A stretch of DNA of 60,681 bases from Motilibacter deserti (GCF_011250635.1 NZ_JAANNP010000014.1:1-60681); one strand, 5' to 3'; numbered from the stretch's first letter, positions 15,712 to 25,601 are shown. Notes: generated from the letters alone by a model not told the origin. Numbers and translations are program-made.

Positions 15712-16155
15712 GTGCCGCCGCGCGACGAGCCGGCGGGCGACGCCCTGGCCCTGCGGCCGGGCCTCGTCGTGCCCGCCGCCGAGCTCAGCTGGCGCTTCTC
15801 CCGCTCCTCCGGGCCGGGCGGGCAGTCGGTCAACACGACCGACAGCCGGGTCGAGCTCGCCTACGACCTGGCCGCGAGTGCCGCGCTGCCACCGCCGCTG
15901 AAGGAGCGCGCTCTGCAGCGCCTCCAGGGCCGCCTGGTCAACGGCTCGCTCGTCGTCACGGCGAGCGAGCAGCGTTCGCAGCTGCGCAACCGGGAGGCCG
16001 CTCGCGAGCGGCTGCGCGTGCTGCTGCTCGAGGCGATCGCCCCGCCGCCGCGTACGCGCCGGGCGACCAAGCCGACCCGGGGGTCGGTGGAGCGCCGGCT
16101 GCGGGCGAAGAAGGCGCGCTCGGACGTGAAGCGGATGCGGCGGGGCGACGACTGA
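15712..16155 (+). CDS. arfB: Peptidyl-tRNA hydrolase ArfB (ribosome rescue)
   Basis: Releases peptides from ribosomes stalled on mRNAs without stop codons. The 147-residue protein has the class-I release-factor GGQ motif (RSSGPGGQSVNTTDSRVEL, about residues 32-50) and the Lys/Arg-rich C-terminal tail (RRATKPTRGSVERRLRAKKAR) that enters the mRNA channel, but no codon-recognition domain. The length is normal for ArfB. GTG at 15712 begins 22 nt after rsiG; no strong ribosome site is visible, so the exact start is less certain. Confidence 0.92.
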   Translation: MPPRDEPAGDALALRPGLVVPAAELSWRFSRSSGPGGQSVNTTDSRVELAYDLAASAALPPPLKERALQRLQGRLVNGSLVVTASEQRSQLRNREAARERLRVLLLEAIAPPPRTRRATKPTRGSVERRLRAKKARSDVKRMRRGDD

Positions 16156-16201
16156 CCCCGCAGGCCGAGCACCAGCGGCGGGCGAGGGCCGGCTCCCGAG
16201 C

Positions 16202-17359
16202 TCAGCGCACCTCGGCGTCCAGCAGCGTCGCCTCACGCGGGCGCGCCACCGCTAACGACCGCGGCCCGCTGCTGCGCAGGTCGGCCGGACGGTCCCGCAC
16301 GGGGGGCGGCTCGGTGCCGGGCGCGGTGCGTACGACCAGCCGGGTCGGGAGGACCACCGTCCGCGGCGGGCTGTCGTCGCCGTCGAGCCGTGCGAGGGCC
16401 GCGCGGGCGGCGAGCCGCCCCATCTCCTCCGGGTCGTGGGCGACGACGGTGACTCCGAGGACGTCGGCGAGGTCGAAGTCGTCGAAGCCGACGATCTCCG
16501 GGCGCGCCGGCAGCCCGGCGACGGCGCGCAGCGCGCCGGTCGTGCAGCGGTTGTTCGTGGTGAACAGCGCGGTCGGCGGCTCGGGGAGGGCGAGCAGGTC
16601 GCGCGCTCCCTGCGCGGCGGCGTCGAGGTCGTGGCAGTCGGCGCGGACGTACGTCTCCCAGCCCTGCACCCCGGCGGCCTGCATCGCGTCGGCGTGGCCG
16701 GCGACCCGGGCGCGATGGGTCGAGAGCCGGGAGAAGTCCCCGACCAGCCCGATGCGCTCGTGGCCGGCCTTGAGCAGGTGCTCGACCGCGGCCCGCGCGC
16801 CGGCCCGGTCGTCGAGGACGAACGTGTCGGCGTCGATGTGGCCGGCGGGCCGGTCGAGGAAGACGACGGGCAGCCCGTGCGCGCGCTCGGACTCCAGGTA
16901 GCGGTGGTCCTCGGACGACGGGACGACGAGCAGTGCGGCGACGCGGCGCTCGAGCAGGCCGGCGACGGCGACGCGCTCGCGCTCGGGGTCGTCGTCGGTG
17001 CTCGAGGTGATGAGCTGCAGGCCGCGGGCGTCCATCTCACGCTCGACCCCGCGGGCTATGCGCGAGTAGTACGGGTTGCCGACGTCGCCGATCACGAGGC
17101 CGGCGGTGGTCGAGGTGGCGCCGGAGCGCAGCTCGCGGGCGAGCGCGTTGAGCCGGAAGCCCAGCTCGTCGGCGGCCCGGCGGACGCGCTCACCGGTGGC
17201 CTCGGCCACGTGCGGCTCGCGGTTGAGCGCCCGGGACGCGGTCTTGAGGCTCACGCCGGCACGGTCGGCGACCTCCTGCAGGGTCGGCCGGTGCGGGCGC
17301 GGGCCGCCGCCCCCCGCGCGGTTGCCCGGAGTGGCGGGCCCCGAACTCGACGCGGTCAT
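16202..17359 (-). CDS. LacI-family transcriptional regulator
   Basis: A 385-residue DNA-binding repressor. It has an N-terminal LacI helix-turn-helix (RPTLQEVADRAGVSLKTASRALN, about residues 24-46), a hinge helix with the usual LNALARELRSG (about 72-82) and a periplasmic-binding-like effector domain (GLVIGDVGNPYYSRIARGVE onward). A 40-residue tail after VVRTAPG is unusual for the family. ATG at 17359 has a GGAAGGAG site. No sugar transport or catabolic gene is adjacent, so the ligand cannot be guessed. Confidence 0.9.
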   Translation of the reverse strand: MTASSSGPATPGNRAGGGGPRPHRPTLQEVADRAGVSLKTASRALNREPHVAEATGERVRRAADELGFRLNALARELRSGATSTTAGLVIGDVGNPYYSRIARGVEREMDARGLQLITSSTDDDPERERVAVAGLLERRVAALLVVPSSEDHRYLESERAHGLPVVFLDRPAGHIDADTFVLDDRAGARAAVEHLLKAGHERIGLVGDFSRLSTHRARVAGHADAMQAAGVQGWETYVRADCHDLDAAAQGARDLLALPEPPTALFTTNNRCTTGALRAVAGLPARPEIVGFDDFDLADVLGVTVVAHDPEEMGRLAARAALARLDGDDSPPRTVVLPTRLVVRTAPGTEPPPVRDRPADLRSSGPRSLAVARPREATLLDAEVR

Positions 17360-17531
17360 GGGCGGGCTCCTTCCGTCCGGAGCCACGAGTGTAGGGGCCG
17401 ACCGCGACGCCGGCGGCGACGCCGCGTCCCCCTTTCGCGACTCGATGCACAACCGTGCCCGGGCCGCGATCGAGCCGTGGCTGCTCCTCGCCGCCGCACT
17501 TCCGAGCCCGTCGTTGCCCTCGCCGCGAGCG

Positions 17532-17623
17532 GCCGGGCGGGGCCGTCAGTCCTCGTCGCCGCACGTCCCCGCCCATCGTCCGCTCTCGTCGCCGAGAGCC
17601 GGGCGGGGCCGTCAGTCCTCGTC
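17532..17623. repeat. 26-bp duplication spanning the end of the XRE-cupin gene
   Basis: A 26-bp sequence beginning GCCGGGCGGGGCCGTCAG occurs at 17532-17557 and again at 17598-17623, 66 bp apart. The second copy contains the stop codon and last codons of the XRE-cupin gene. The 250-nt gap between the LacI and XRE genes holds no other recognised feature. Confidence 0.8.
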
Positions 17624-18217
17624 CCGCCCCCGCGGCCGGGCACGCACGTGCAGCCGCTCGCCCTGCGGGCCGAACAGCGACAGCACCTCGGCCGGCCCTG
17701 GCCCGGGGCTGCCCAGCCAGTGCGGCAGCCGGGTGTCGAACTCGGCCACCTCCCCGGCCTCCAGCGTGAAGTCCCGGTCCCCGAGCACGAGCCGCAGCCG
17801 CCCGGACAGCACGTAGACCCACTCGTAGCCCTCGTGCGTCTTGAGCTCGGGCGTGCGCGCCTGCGGCTCGGCCGGGAAGACGACCTTGTAGGCCTGCAGC
17901 CCGCCGGGGCGGCGGGTGAGCGGCAGGAAGGTCCGCCCGCCGCGCGTGATCGGCCGGAGGCGTACGCGCGGGTCGCCCGTCGCCGGGGCGTCCACCAGCT
18001 CGTCGAGCGGCACCTGGTGGGCGCGCGCCAGCGGGAGCAGCAGCTCCAGGGTGGGCTTGCGCTGCCCCGACTCCAGCCGCGACAACGTGCTGACGGAGAT
18101 GCCCGTGTCCTCGGACAGCTGGGCGAGCGTGGTGCCGCGCTGCTGGCGCAGGTCGCGCAGCCGAGGGCCCACCCCGTCCAGCACCGCGGTGAAGTCGTCC
18201 GGCGGCGTCTCGTCCAT
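17612..18217 (-). CDS. XRE-family regulator with C-terminal cupin domain
   Basis: A 201-residue transcription factor. The helix-turn-helix is at about residues 17-72 (LRDLRQQRGTTLAQLSEDTGISVSTLSRLESGQRKPTL), and a cupin sensor domain is at about 115-195 (THEGYEWVYVLSGRLRLVLGD, then LEAGEVAEFDTRLPHWL). It is divergent from the oxidoreductase-methyltransferase fusion and is probably its regulator. ATG at 18217 lies 6 nt after CAAAGT (18224-18229, minus) with TTGACA further upstream, giving a possible leaderless start. The 3' end is duplicated downstream. Confidence 0.9.
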   Translation of the reverse strand: MDETPPDDFTAVLDGVGPRLRDLRQQRGTTLAQLSEDTGISVSTLSRLESGQRKPTLELLLPLARAHQVPLDELVDAPATGDPRVRLRPITRGGRTFLPLTRRPGGLQAYKVVFPAEPQARTPELKTHEGYEWVYVLSGRLRLVLGDRDFTLEAGEVAEFDTRLPHWLGSPGPGPAEVLSLFGPQGERLHVRARPRGRDED

Positions 18218-18223
18218 GCCCCC

Positions 18224-18276
18224 ACTTTGCCATTCCAGCAATAGAACTTGTCAACCCAGCAGGACGGGCCGATAGT
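18224..18276. promoter_or_regulatory. Divergent promoters with overlapping -35 elements
   Basis: Plus strand: TTGTCA (18248-18253), 17 nt, GATAGT (18271-18276), a near-consensus housekeeping promoter for the fusion enzyme, followed by the ribosome site AAGGAGG (18290-18296). Minus strand: TTGACA (18254-18249) overlaps it, with CAAAGT (18229-18224) 19 nt on and the XRE gene ATG 6 nt after that. A regulator bound here would control both genes. Confidence 0.65.
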
Positions 18277-18301
18277 CGGGACAACGACGAAGGAGGACGA
18301 C

Positions 18302-19894
18302 GTGGAGCAGACGTACGACGCAGTCGTGATCGGTGGCGGCGCCGCGGGCCTGAGCGGCGCGGTGGCCCTCGCCCGGTCTCGCCGGTCCGTGCTCGTGGTC
18401 GACGCCGGCGAGCCGCGCAACGCACCGGCGGGCCACATGCACAACTACCTCGGCCGGGAAGGGACGCCGCCGCGCGAGCTGCTGGCGATCGGGCGCGCGG
18501 AGGCCGCCGCGTACGGCGCGGAGATCGTCGAGGGCCGCGTGACCGCGGTGGAGCGGCTGGACGGCCCGCGGTTCCGGCTCTCTCTGGCCGACGGGCGCGC
18601 GGTGGAGGCGCGGCGGCTGCTGGTCGCGACGGGCCTGGCCGACGGGCTGCCGGACGTGACGGGGCTGCGCGAGCGGTGGGGGCGCGACGTGCTGCACTGC
18701 CCCTACTGCCACGGCTACGAGGTACGCGACCGGGCGCTCGGCGTGCTGGCCACCGGGCCGCTCTCGATCCACCAGGCGCTGATGTGGCGCCAGCTCTCGG
18801 CCGACGTCGTGTTCTTCTCGCACACGCTGTCGTTCAGCGACGAGGACCGCGAGAAGCTCCTCGCGCGCGGCATCGCGGTCGTCGACGGCGAGGTCGCCGC
18901 CGTGGAGACGGCCGACGACCGGCTCACGGGCGTCCGCCTCGCCGACGGCCGCACGGTCGCTCGGGACGCGCTCGCCGTCGGCACCGTGCTGCGGGCCCGC
19001 GGCGAGCTGCTCGAGCAGCTCGGGCTGGCCGCCGAGGAGCGCGAGATGCACGGCGTCGTCATCGGCACGGCGGTGCCCGCCGACCCGATGGGCGCGACGT
19101 CCGTGCCCGGGGTCTGGGTCGCGGGCAACGTGGCCGACATGACCGCGCAGGTGATCGTGGCGGCGGCCGCCGGGATGCGGGCCGGCGCGGCCATCAACGG
19201 CGACCTCGTGATGGCCGACACCGCGGACGCGGTGGCCCAGCGGCGGCGCGTCGCCGAGCAGCTGCGCAGCGAGCAGGGCGCGGCGTTCTTCGACGAGGGG
19301 TTCTGGGAGGAGCGCTACGCCGGGCCGGAGAAGGTCTGGAGCGGCCGGCCCAACCCCCAGCTGGTCGCTGAGGCCGAGGGCCTCGCGCCGGGCCGGGCGC
19401 TCGACGTCGGGTGCGGCGAGGGCGCGGACGCCGTGTGGCTCGCGGCGCGGGGCTGGCAGGTCGACGGGGCGGACATCTCGCCGAGCGCGTTGAAGAAGGC
19501 TGCCTCGCACGCCGACGACGAGGGCGTCGGGGACCGGTGCCGCTGGCTCCACGCCGACCTCGCCGAGTGGGTCCCGGACGCGGGGGCGTACGACCTCGTC
19601 TCGGCGCAGTTCATGCACCTGCCGCCGCAGCAGCTGCAGGCGGCGCAGGCCCGGTTCGCCCGCGCCGTCGCCCCCGGCGGGTCGCTGCTGGTCGTCGGGC
19701 ACGCGCGCTCGATGTTCGAGGAGGACGGCCACCACCCGGCGGAGATGTTCTTCACCGCGGACGACGTCGTGCGCACGCTCGACCCGGAGCAGTGGGAGGT
19801 GGTCGTCGCCGAGGACCGCGCCCGCGAGGGGCACCGCGACGGGAAGCCGATGACGATGCACGACACCGTCGTCCGCGCCCGCCGGCGGAGCTGA
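18302..19894 (+). CDS. Fused FAD-dependent oxidoreductase / SAM-dependent methyltransferase
   Basis: A 530-residue fusion of two enzymes. Residues 1 to about 315 are a thioredoxin-reductase-like flavoprotein with the FAD-binding loop GGGAAGLSG near the N-terminus, a CPYC redox pair followed by HGYE (about 132-138) and a C-terminal FAD segment (GVWVAGNVAD). Residues from about 340 to 530 are a class I methyltransferase with motif I DVGCGEGADAVWLA (near 368-380), of the tellurite/thiol S-methyltransferase-like type. GTG at 18302 has AAGGAGG 5 nt upstream. Such fusions occur in other actinobacteria; the substrate is unknown. It is divergent from, and probably regulated by, the XRE-cupin protein. 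Confidence 0.9.
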   Translation: MEQTYDAVVIGGGAAGLSGAVALARSRRSVLVVDAGEPRNAPAGHMHNYLGREGTPPRELLAIGRAEAAAYGAEIVEGRVTAVERLDGPRFRLSLADGRAVEARRLLVATGLADGLPDVTGLRERWGRDVLHCPYCHGYEVRDRALGVLATGPLSIHQALMWRQLSADVVFFSHTLSFSDEDREKLLARGIAVVDGEVAAVETADDRLTGVRLADGRTVARDALAVGTVLRARGELLEQLGLAAEEREMHGVVIGTAVPADPMGATSVPGVWVAGNVADMTAQVIVAAAAGMRAGAAINGDLVMADTADAVAQRRRVAEQLRSEQGAAFFDEGFWEERYAGPEKVWSGRPNPQLVAEAEGLAPGRALDVGCGEGADAVWLAARGWQVDGADISPSALKKAASHADDEGVGDRCRWLHADLAEWVPDAGAYDLVSAQFMHLPPQQLQAAQARFARAVAPGGSLLVVGHARSMFEEDGHHPAEMFFTADDVVRTLDPEQWEVVVAEDRAREGHRDGKPMTMHDTVVRARRRS

Positions 19895-19905
19895 CCGGGG
19901 CAGGA

Positions 19906-19933
19906 TGTCGAAACCGCCCGGCCCGCTCCGATC
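19906..19933 (+). promoter_or_regulatory. ECF42-type promoter of the DGPF/sigma operon
   Basis: TGTCGA (19906-19911), a 17-nt spacer and CGATC (19929-19933) match the bipartite promoter reported for ECF42 sigma factors (TGTCGA with CGA/TC). It lies about 50 nt before the DGPF gene, whose downstream partner is an ECF42-like sigma factor, so autoregulation is likely. Confidence 0.7.
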
Positions 19934-19981
19934 GGGAGGTGTCGGCGCCGGAGGGCGGCGCCCGGGCGAGGGGATGGCGAG

Positions 19982-20342
19982 ATGAAGTACATGGTGCTGA
20001 TCTACGGCAACGAGGAGATCTGGCGCGGCACCGGGCCGGAGGAGTTCAGCCGGCTGGTCGCCGAGGTGGACGCGTTCAACTCCGAGCTGCGGGCCTCCGG
20101 GGAGATGGTGGCGGTCGACGGCCTGCTGCCGCAGCCGCGGTCGATCCGCGCGGTGTCCGACGGAAGCGTGCCGGTCGTGACCGACGGGCCGTACCTCGAG
20201 GCCAAGGAGTACGTCGGCTCCTACTTCGTGGTCGACGTGGCTACGGAGGAGCGGGCGCTGGACATCGCGCGGTCCTACCCGGCGCTGCGCTACGGCAACG
20301 GGCTCGGCGGCGGCGTGGAGGTCTGGCCGCTCATGGAGCACG

Positions 20343-20356
<14 letters not shown>
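19982..20356 (+). CDS. DGPF/YciI-family protein
   Basis: A 124-residue protein of the YCII/DGPF family (KYMVLIYGNEE at the start and the signature VTDGPYLEAKEYVGSYFVVD, about residues 61-80). Its ferredoxin-like fold is shared with muconolactone isomerase-like proteins. DGPF genes are typical neighbours and targets of ECF42 sigma factors, and here the sigma gene begins 14 nt before its stop codon. ATG at 19982 has a GAGGGGA site. The catalytic role is unknown. Confidence 0.9.
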
Positions 20357-21626
<1,270 letters not shown>

Positions 21627-21630
21627 CGCC

Positions 21631-21924
21631 GTGATCCGACACACCGTGGTGTTCACGCTGAAGCACGCAGCCGGCTCGGCCGAGGAGGCGGAGTTCCTCG
21701 CGACGGCGCGGGCGCTCGCCGACATCCCCGGCGTCGAGCGCTTCGAGCAGCTCCGGCAGGTGAGCCCGAAAAGCGAGTTCGCCTTCTCCTTCTCGATGGA
21801 GTTCGCGGACGAGCAGGCCTACCAGGGCTACAACGAGCACCCGGTGCACGTGGCCTTCGTCCGTGACCGGTGGCAGTCGGAGGTCGTGGACTTCCAGGAA
21901 CTCGACTTCGTGCCGCTGGGCTGA
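21631..21924 (+). CDS. Dabb-family (stress-responsive A/B barrel) protein
   Basis: A 97-residue protein of the dimeric alpha-beta barrel fold (VIRHTVVFTLKHAAGSAEEAEFLATA at the start, then FSFSMEFADEQAYQGYNEHPVHVAFV, the conserved Dabb segment). GTG at 21631 lies 4 nt after the sigma gene stop codon, so it probably belongs to the same transcript. Function unknown; Dabb proteins range from small enzymes to stress proteins. Confidence 0.87.
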   Translation: MIRHTVVFTLKHAAGSAEEAEFLATARALADIPGVERFEQLRQVSPKSEFAFSFSMEFADEQAYQGYNEHPVHVAFVRDRWQSEVVDFQELDFVPLG

Positions 21925-21939
21925 CCCCGCCCCGGGGCG

Positions 21940-23832
21940 TCAGATCCCCGCGACGAAGCCGTCGATCCACGTCTGCGGGCGGCCGGGCGTCGCGAGCGCG
22001 ACCAGGCGGACGTCGTGCCCCTTGAAGGCCAGCCGCGGGGAGCTCCAGAGCACCTGGCGCGTCTTCAGCGTGGCGGAGTGGGTGTCGACCGTGGCGACAC
22101 GGCGGCCGTCGAGGTAGACCGCGAGCCGCCCGCACTTCGCGCAGCGGTCGCCGACGACCCGCAGCACCGCCCCGGTGCCCTTGAAGGACACGCTGCGGCC
22201 CGCCGTCGAGGTCGTGTGCGCCGTGGCGAGCCAGCGGTTCTTCGCGGCCACCTTGCGCCAGCCGCGGGAGAAGTCGGCACTGGCCTCGTCGAACGTCATC
22301 GCCAGCGGGCCGCCTTCGACCCACGCGGACACGTTGCCGAACTGGTCCACGGTGCGGGCACGGAAGACGTACGACGTGCCGAGCCGGGGGACGATCGGCT
22401 GCTTCGGGCCGAAGACCGCGCTCAGGCCGCCGTAGGACGACAGCCACGGCTGCCACTCGCCGCGCATCTCGCGCGAAGCCGCGAACGTGTATTGCACTTC
22501 GTAGTCGAAGTTGCCGACGACGTCCTGGCCGGCGGCCAGCTCGATCGGGACGCCGCGGGTCGCGCTCGCCGAGGAGGACACCACCGGGACCTTCAGCGCG
22601 GGCGGCAGCACGGCGTCGAGGCGTACGCGGACGACCCCGCGCTGGGCGCCGGAGGCGTCGAACCCGACGAGCGAGTAGGTGTAGGCCTGCCCGAGCTCGA
22701 CGGTGTCCGTGACCGACGTGCCCGTGCCGGAGTAGACCCGCTGGCCCCATGCGGTCGGGATGCGGCCGAGCGCGCGGTAGACCTCGGTACGCGCCCACTC
22801 GGGGCTCGTGGCGTTGGACCAGGCCAGGGTGGGCCTGGTGCCGTTGACGGTGGCGGTGACAGCGGCGGGGGCGAGGCCGGCGGTCGGGCGCTGTGCCACC
22901 GACAGCGGCCCGGTCTCCCAGGAGCCGGGCGTGTCCGTGACCTGGACCGGCGCGCCGCCGTCGACGGGCACGCGGTAGACGTCGCTGCCGGAGGCGTCTC
23001 CGCGCGGGTTGCGCAGGACGTAGACCGAGCGCCCGTCGAGGGACCAGGCGGGCATCATGGCGTTGTCCACGGGCAGGCTCCGCGGCTCGGCGCCGTCGAG
23101 GCGCTGCACGATCACGTCCGCGACGTATGCGGCGCCGACCTGACGGGTCCTGTTGTAGGCCACCCAGGCGCCGTCCGGCGAGACGTCGAGGCCGGCTCCG
23201 TAGACCGGGAGCACGCTGCCGGGCACGAGTACCGGCGCCTCGCCGATGCGCGCGGTCACGACCCCGCCCAGCCCGCCAGCCACGATCCGCGCCGGGTCCG
23301 TGGGGACGAAGGCCGCCTGGCTCAACCCCTCCGAGTGCGGCACCGGCGTGGGGGCCGAGCCGTCGGCGTACGCGACGAAGACGCCCGGCCGGGCGGGCGA
23401 GCCCGAGGTGACCGGGGCGTCGACCGAGACGAGCAGCCGCTGCCCGTCAGGGGACCAGTCGATCGCGTTGACGCCGGTCTCCCCGGCGCCAGTGCGGGCC
23501 AGGACGCGCCGGTTGCGGCCGGACAGGTCGGCGACGTAGACCGTCTGCTGCCGCTGGTCCTCCGACGTCGTCAGGGCGTACGCGACGCGCGTGCCGTCGG
23601 GGGAGACCGTGGCGTTGGCGCCGATGCCCGCCCCCATCAGCTCACGCCGCGAGCCGTCCGGCGCCGACGCGTAGAAGTCCCGTCCCAGCACCTGGGAGGT
23701 GCTTCCGGCCGGCCCACCACGGGAGAAGACGGCTTCCTCGGTGGGCGTCCCGGCGGCGCGTGCGGACGGGCCCGCGACGGCCCCGCCCGCCACGACGGAC
23801 AGGCCGAGCACGAGAGCTGTAGTGCGCTTCAT
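21940..23832 (-). CDS. Secreted TolB-like beta-propeller protein
   Basis: A 630-residue exported protein. A signal peptide (MKRTTALVLGLSVVAGG, cleavage near ARAAG around residue 27) is followed by WD40/PD40-type repeats with the typical SPDG signature (VSPDGTRVAYAL, WSPDGQRLLVS, VSPDGAWVAYN, SLDGRSVYVL) over about residues 40-300. Fibronectin-like and jelly-roll-like beta domains then follow, with FDYEVQYTFAASREMRG and a late CAKCGRL segment. ATG at 23832 has a GAGGATC site. It starts 29 nt after the gene at 23862-25094 and is probably co-transcribed with it. Likely a surface or binding protein; no catalytic motif seen. Confidence 0.85.
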   Translation of the reverse strand: MKRTTALVLGLSVVAGGAVAGPSARAAGTPTEEAVFSRGGPAGSTSQVLGRDFYASAPDGSRRELMGAGIGANATVSPDGTRVAYALTTSEDQRQQTVYVADLSGRNRRVLARTGAGETGVNAIDWSPDGQRLLVSVDAPVTSGSPARPGVFVAYADGSAPTPVPHSEGLSQAAFVPTDPARIVAGGLGGVVTARIGEAPVLVPGSVLPVYGAGLDVSPDGAWVAYNRTRQVGAAYVADVIVQRLDGAEPRSLPVDNAMMPAWSLDGRSVYVLRNPRGDASGSDVYRVPVDGGAPVQVTDTPGSWETGPLSVAQRPTAGLAPAAVTATVNGTRPTLAWSNATSPEWARTEVYRALGRIPTAWGQRVYSGTGTSVTDTVELGQAYTYSLVGFDASGAQRGVVRVRLDAVLPPALKVPVVSSSASATRGVPIELAAGQDVVGNFDYEVQYTFAASREMRGEWQPWLSSYGGLSAVFGPKQPIVPRLGTSYVFRARTVDQFGNVSAWVEGGPLAMTFDEASADFSRGWRKVAAKNRWLATAHTTSTAGRSVSFKGTGAVLRVVGDRCAKCGRLAVYLDGRRVATVDTHSATLKTRQVLWSSPRLAFKGHDVRLVALATPGRPQTWIDGFVAGI

Positions 23833-23861
23833 GAATAGATCCTCGTTCGAAGCTCTGGCGC

Positions 23862-25094
23862 TCAGGACGCGCGCACGCGGAACGTCGGGCTGGCCGACCC
23901 GAGCGCGCGGTAGGGGTCGGTCAGCGCCCGGACCCGGTAGGTCCCCGTGCCGCGCGCGGTCGGCTTCAGCGCGACCTTGTAGGTCCCGTCGTTCTGCGCG
24001 TACGCCGCGGCCACGCGCCGCCACGTGCGGCCGGACAGCCGCTCGAGCTGGAGCCCGAGCGCCGGGGTGACCTTGCCGGTCACGTTCACCGTCCGCCCGA
24101 GCCGCACGCTCGCGGCCGCCGCCCGCGCCGTCACCACCGCGCGCACGAACGCCCGGGTCTCCGCGACCTGGCTGACCGGCTCGAGCACGCCGGCCACGTC
24201 GCCGACGCGGGCGCACCAGGAGCCGGAGGCCTCCCGGGTGGCGAGCGCCCACTCGCCCTGCGCGTTCGTCCGGGCCGACCCCACCACGACCCCGCCGGCG
24301 CCGTCGACGGAGTAGCACATCTCGCGGCGGACGGTGACGCGCACGCCGGCCGCGGGCTTCCTGCTGGTCGCGTAGCGCGCCGTGCCGCGGACCACGAACC
24401 TGCTGCCGGCGCGCACCGGGGCCTTCGGGAGCTGCAAGGTGAGCAGCGGCCAGTCGGTGCCCGTGACGAGGAACGACGGCAGCTCGGGGACGAGCGGCTC
24501 GAGGCTCACGAGATTGTTGTCGTACGGCCCGTCCTCCGGCCGCCACAGGTCGCCGGCCACGATCCGGGTCGCCGTCCACCGTCCCGCGCTGGCGGCGCCG
24601 ACCACGAAGGAGCCCTCCCAGACGCCGTCCTGGGCGGAGCCCGACGCGAGCTTCAACGGCACGTCGCGCCCGTTCCAGGCCTGGGAGCGGCTGCGGCCGG
24701 AGAACGTGACGGACACGCACGGGCAGCTGGGCAGCCACTGGTCCGGGCCTACCGCGGCGCCCTTCACCTGCACCCCGCCGGGGTCGGGGTCGACGAGGTG
24801 GGCGCGCACCCTCACGGTCGACAGCTCCCCGCGCGTCAGCGACGTGTCCGCCGGGGCCAGGGTCAGCGACTCCAGCCGCGTCTCGGTGCCGGGCGGGGGC
24901 TCGAGCGCGGCCGCGGGAGCGGCGGGCACGAGGGCCGCGGCGGCGAGCGCCGCGAGCGCGGGGACGGCGGGCAGCGCGGCTCGGCGCGGGGCCGCCGGCA
25001 CGGTGACGGGCAGAGCGGCTCGACGCAGGGCTGCCGGCACGGTGACGCGGAGAGCGGCTCGACGCAGCGCTGCGGCGGGACGTAGGCGGGGCAC
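23862..25094 (-). CDS. Secreted protein with Ig-like domains and repetitive signal region
   Basis: A 410-residue exported protein of unknown function. The N-terminus (about residues 9-47) consists of three 13-residue repeats (ALRRAALRVTVPA and variants) running into a hydrophobic signal segment ending near PAAPAAA. The rest is all-beta and contains several Ig-like/bacterial surface repeats, including a late segment (TYKVALKPTARGTGTYRVRALTD) typical of C-terminal Ig-like domains in actinobacterial secreted proteins. GTG at 25094 has a GGAGGA site; a start inside the repeats would also give a workable signal peptide. It heads a two-gene unit with the propeller gene. Confidence 0.8.
   Translation of the reverse strand: MPRLRPAAALRRAALRVTVPAALRRAALPVTVPAAPRRAALPAVPALAALAAAALVPAAPAAALEPPPGTETRLESLTLAPADTSLTRGELSTVRVRAHLVDPDPGGVQVKGAAVGPDQWLPSCPCVSVTFSGRSRSQAWNGRDVPLKLASGSAQDGVWEGSFVVGAASAGRWTATRIVAGDLWRPEDGPYDNNLVSLEPLVPELPSFLVTGTDWPLLTLQLPKAPVRAGSRFVVRGTARYATSRKPAAGVRVTVRREMCYSVDGAGGVVVGSARTNAQGEWALATREASGSWCARVGDVAGVLEPVSQVAETRAFVRAVVTARAAAASVRLGRTVNVTGKVTPALGLQLERLSGRTWRRVAAAYAQNDGTYKVALKPTARGTGTYRVRALTDPYRALGSASPTFRVRAS
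24954..25070 (-). repeat. Three 39-bp tandem repeats inside a signal-peptide coding region
   Basis: The coding DNA for residues 9-47 of the downstream protein is a 39-bp unit repeated three times. The shared core CCGGCACGGTGAC (plus strand) starts at 24995 and 25034. Each unit encodes a 13-residue peptide starting A-L/P-R-R-A-A-L, in frame. Confidence 0.8.
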
Positions 25095-25211
25095 GGTTCC
25101 TCCAGTGGGTCGCAGCAGACAGGAGGCGCTGGCCCGTCGCGGAGGTTGCCTCGGGCCCGGCTGGTGTCCGCGGCTGCACCGAGGCGCCCGCGACGTGGCA
25201 CCGTAGGAGGC

Positions 25212-25601
25212 ATGGGCAAGCTCGACGTGGGGGCGCTGGGGGAGTCGCTGCGCGACCCGCGGGCGCTGGCCGGCCAGTCGCTGCGCAAGGTCGCCGAGGC
25301 CGCGACCTCGGCCGGGCCGTACCTCGAGCAGGTCGAGCGCTCCGCCCGCGGGCCCGCCGCGGACGTCGTCTCGCAGGTCGCGCGCGGCCTCCGGCACGGT
25401 GTCGACGCGCTCGGGGCGCAGGCCGGGCTGCTCGCCGACAGCGCGGAGGCGGGCGCGCCGCGCCCGGAGCCCACGGGAGTGCGCGACGCCGTCCGGGATG
25501 ACCCCGCGCTGACCGATGCGCAGCGCGCCGTCCTCCTCGACATCTACGGCTCGTTCCTCGAGGAGAACGCGCGCAACGCGCCGGACGTGCGCGACCACTA
25601 G
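25212..25601 (+). CDS. Degenerate XRE-like helix-turn-helix protein
   Basis: A 129-residue protein whose middle (SLRKVAEAATSAGPYLEQVE, about residues 24-43) aligns with the XRE helix-turn-helix of a common actinobacterial regulator family that reads approximately SLRQLAEKAGVSNPYLSQIE. The C-terminal TDAQRAVLLDIYGSFLEEN also fits that family. The turn and recognition helix have changed (AATSAG for KAGVSN) and the N-terminal helix differs, so DNA binding may be lost. ATG at 25212 lies 7 nt after CACCGT (25199-25204). Function unknown. Confidence 0.7.
   Translation: MGKLDVGALGESLRDPRALAGQSLRKVAEAATSAGPYLEQVERSARGPAADVVSQVARGLRHGVDALGAQAGLLADSAEAGAPRPEPTGVRDAVRDDPALTDAQRAVLLDIYGSFLEENARNAPDVRDH

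Noticed and set aside
18251-20341. 696-codon minus-strand open frame across the fusion enzyme and DGPF gene
   Set aside because: It spans two well-supported plus-strand genes and their promoter; low-complexity product without motifs.
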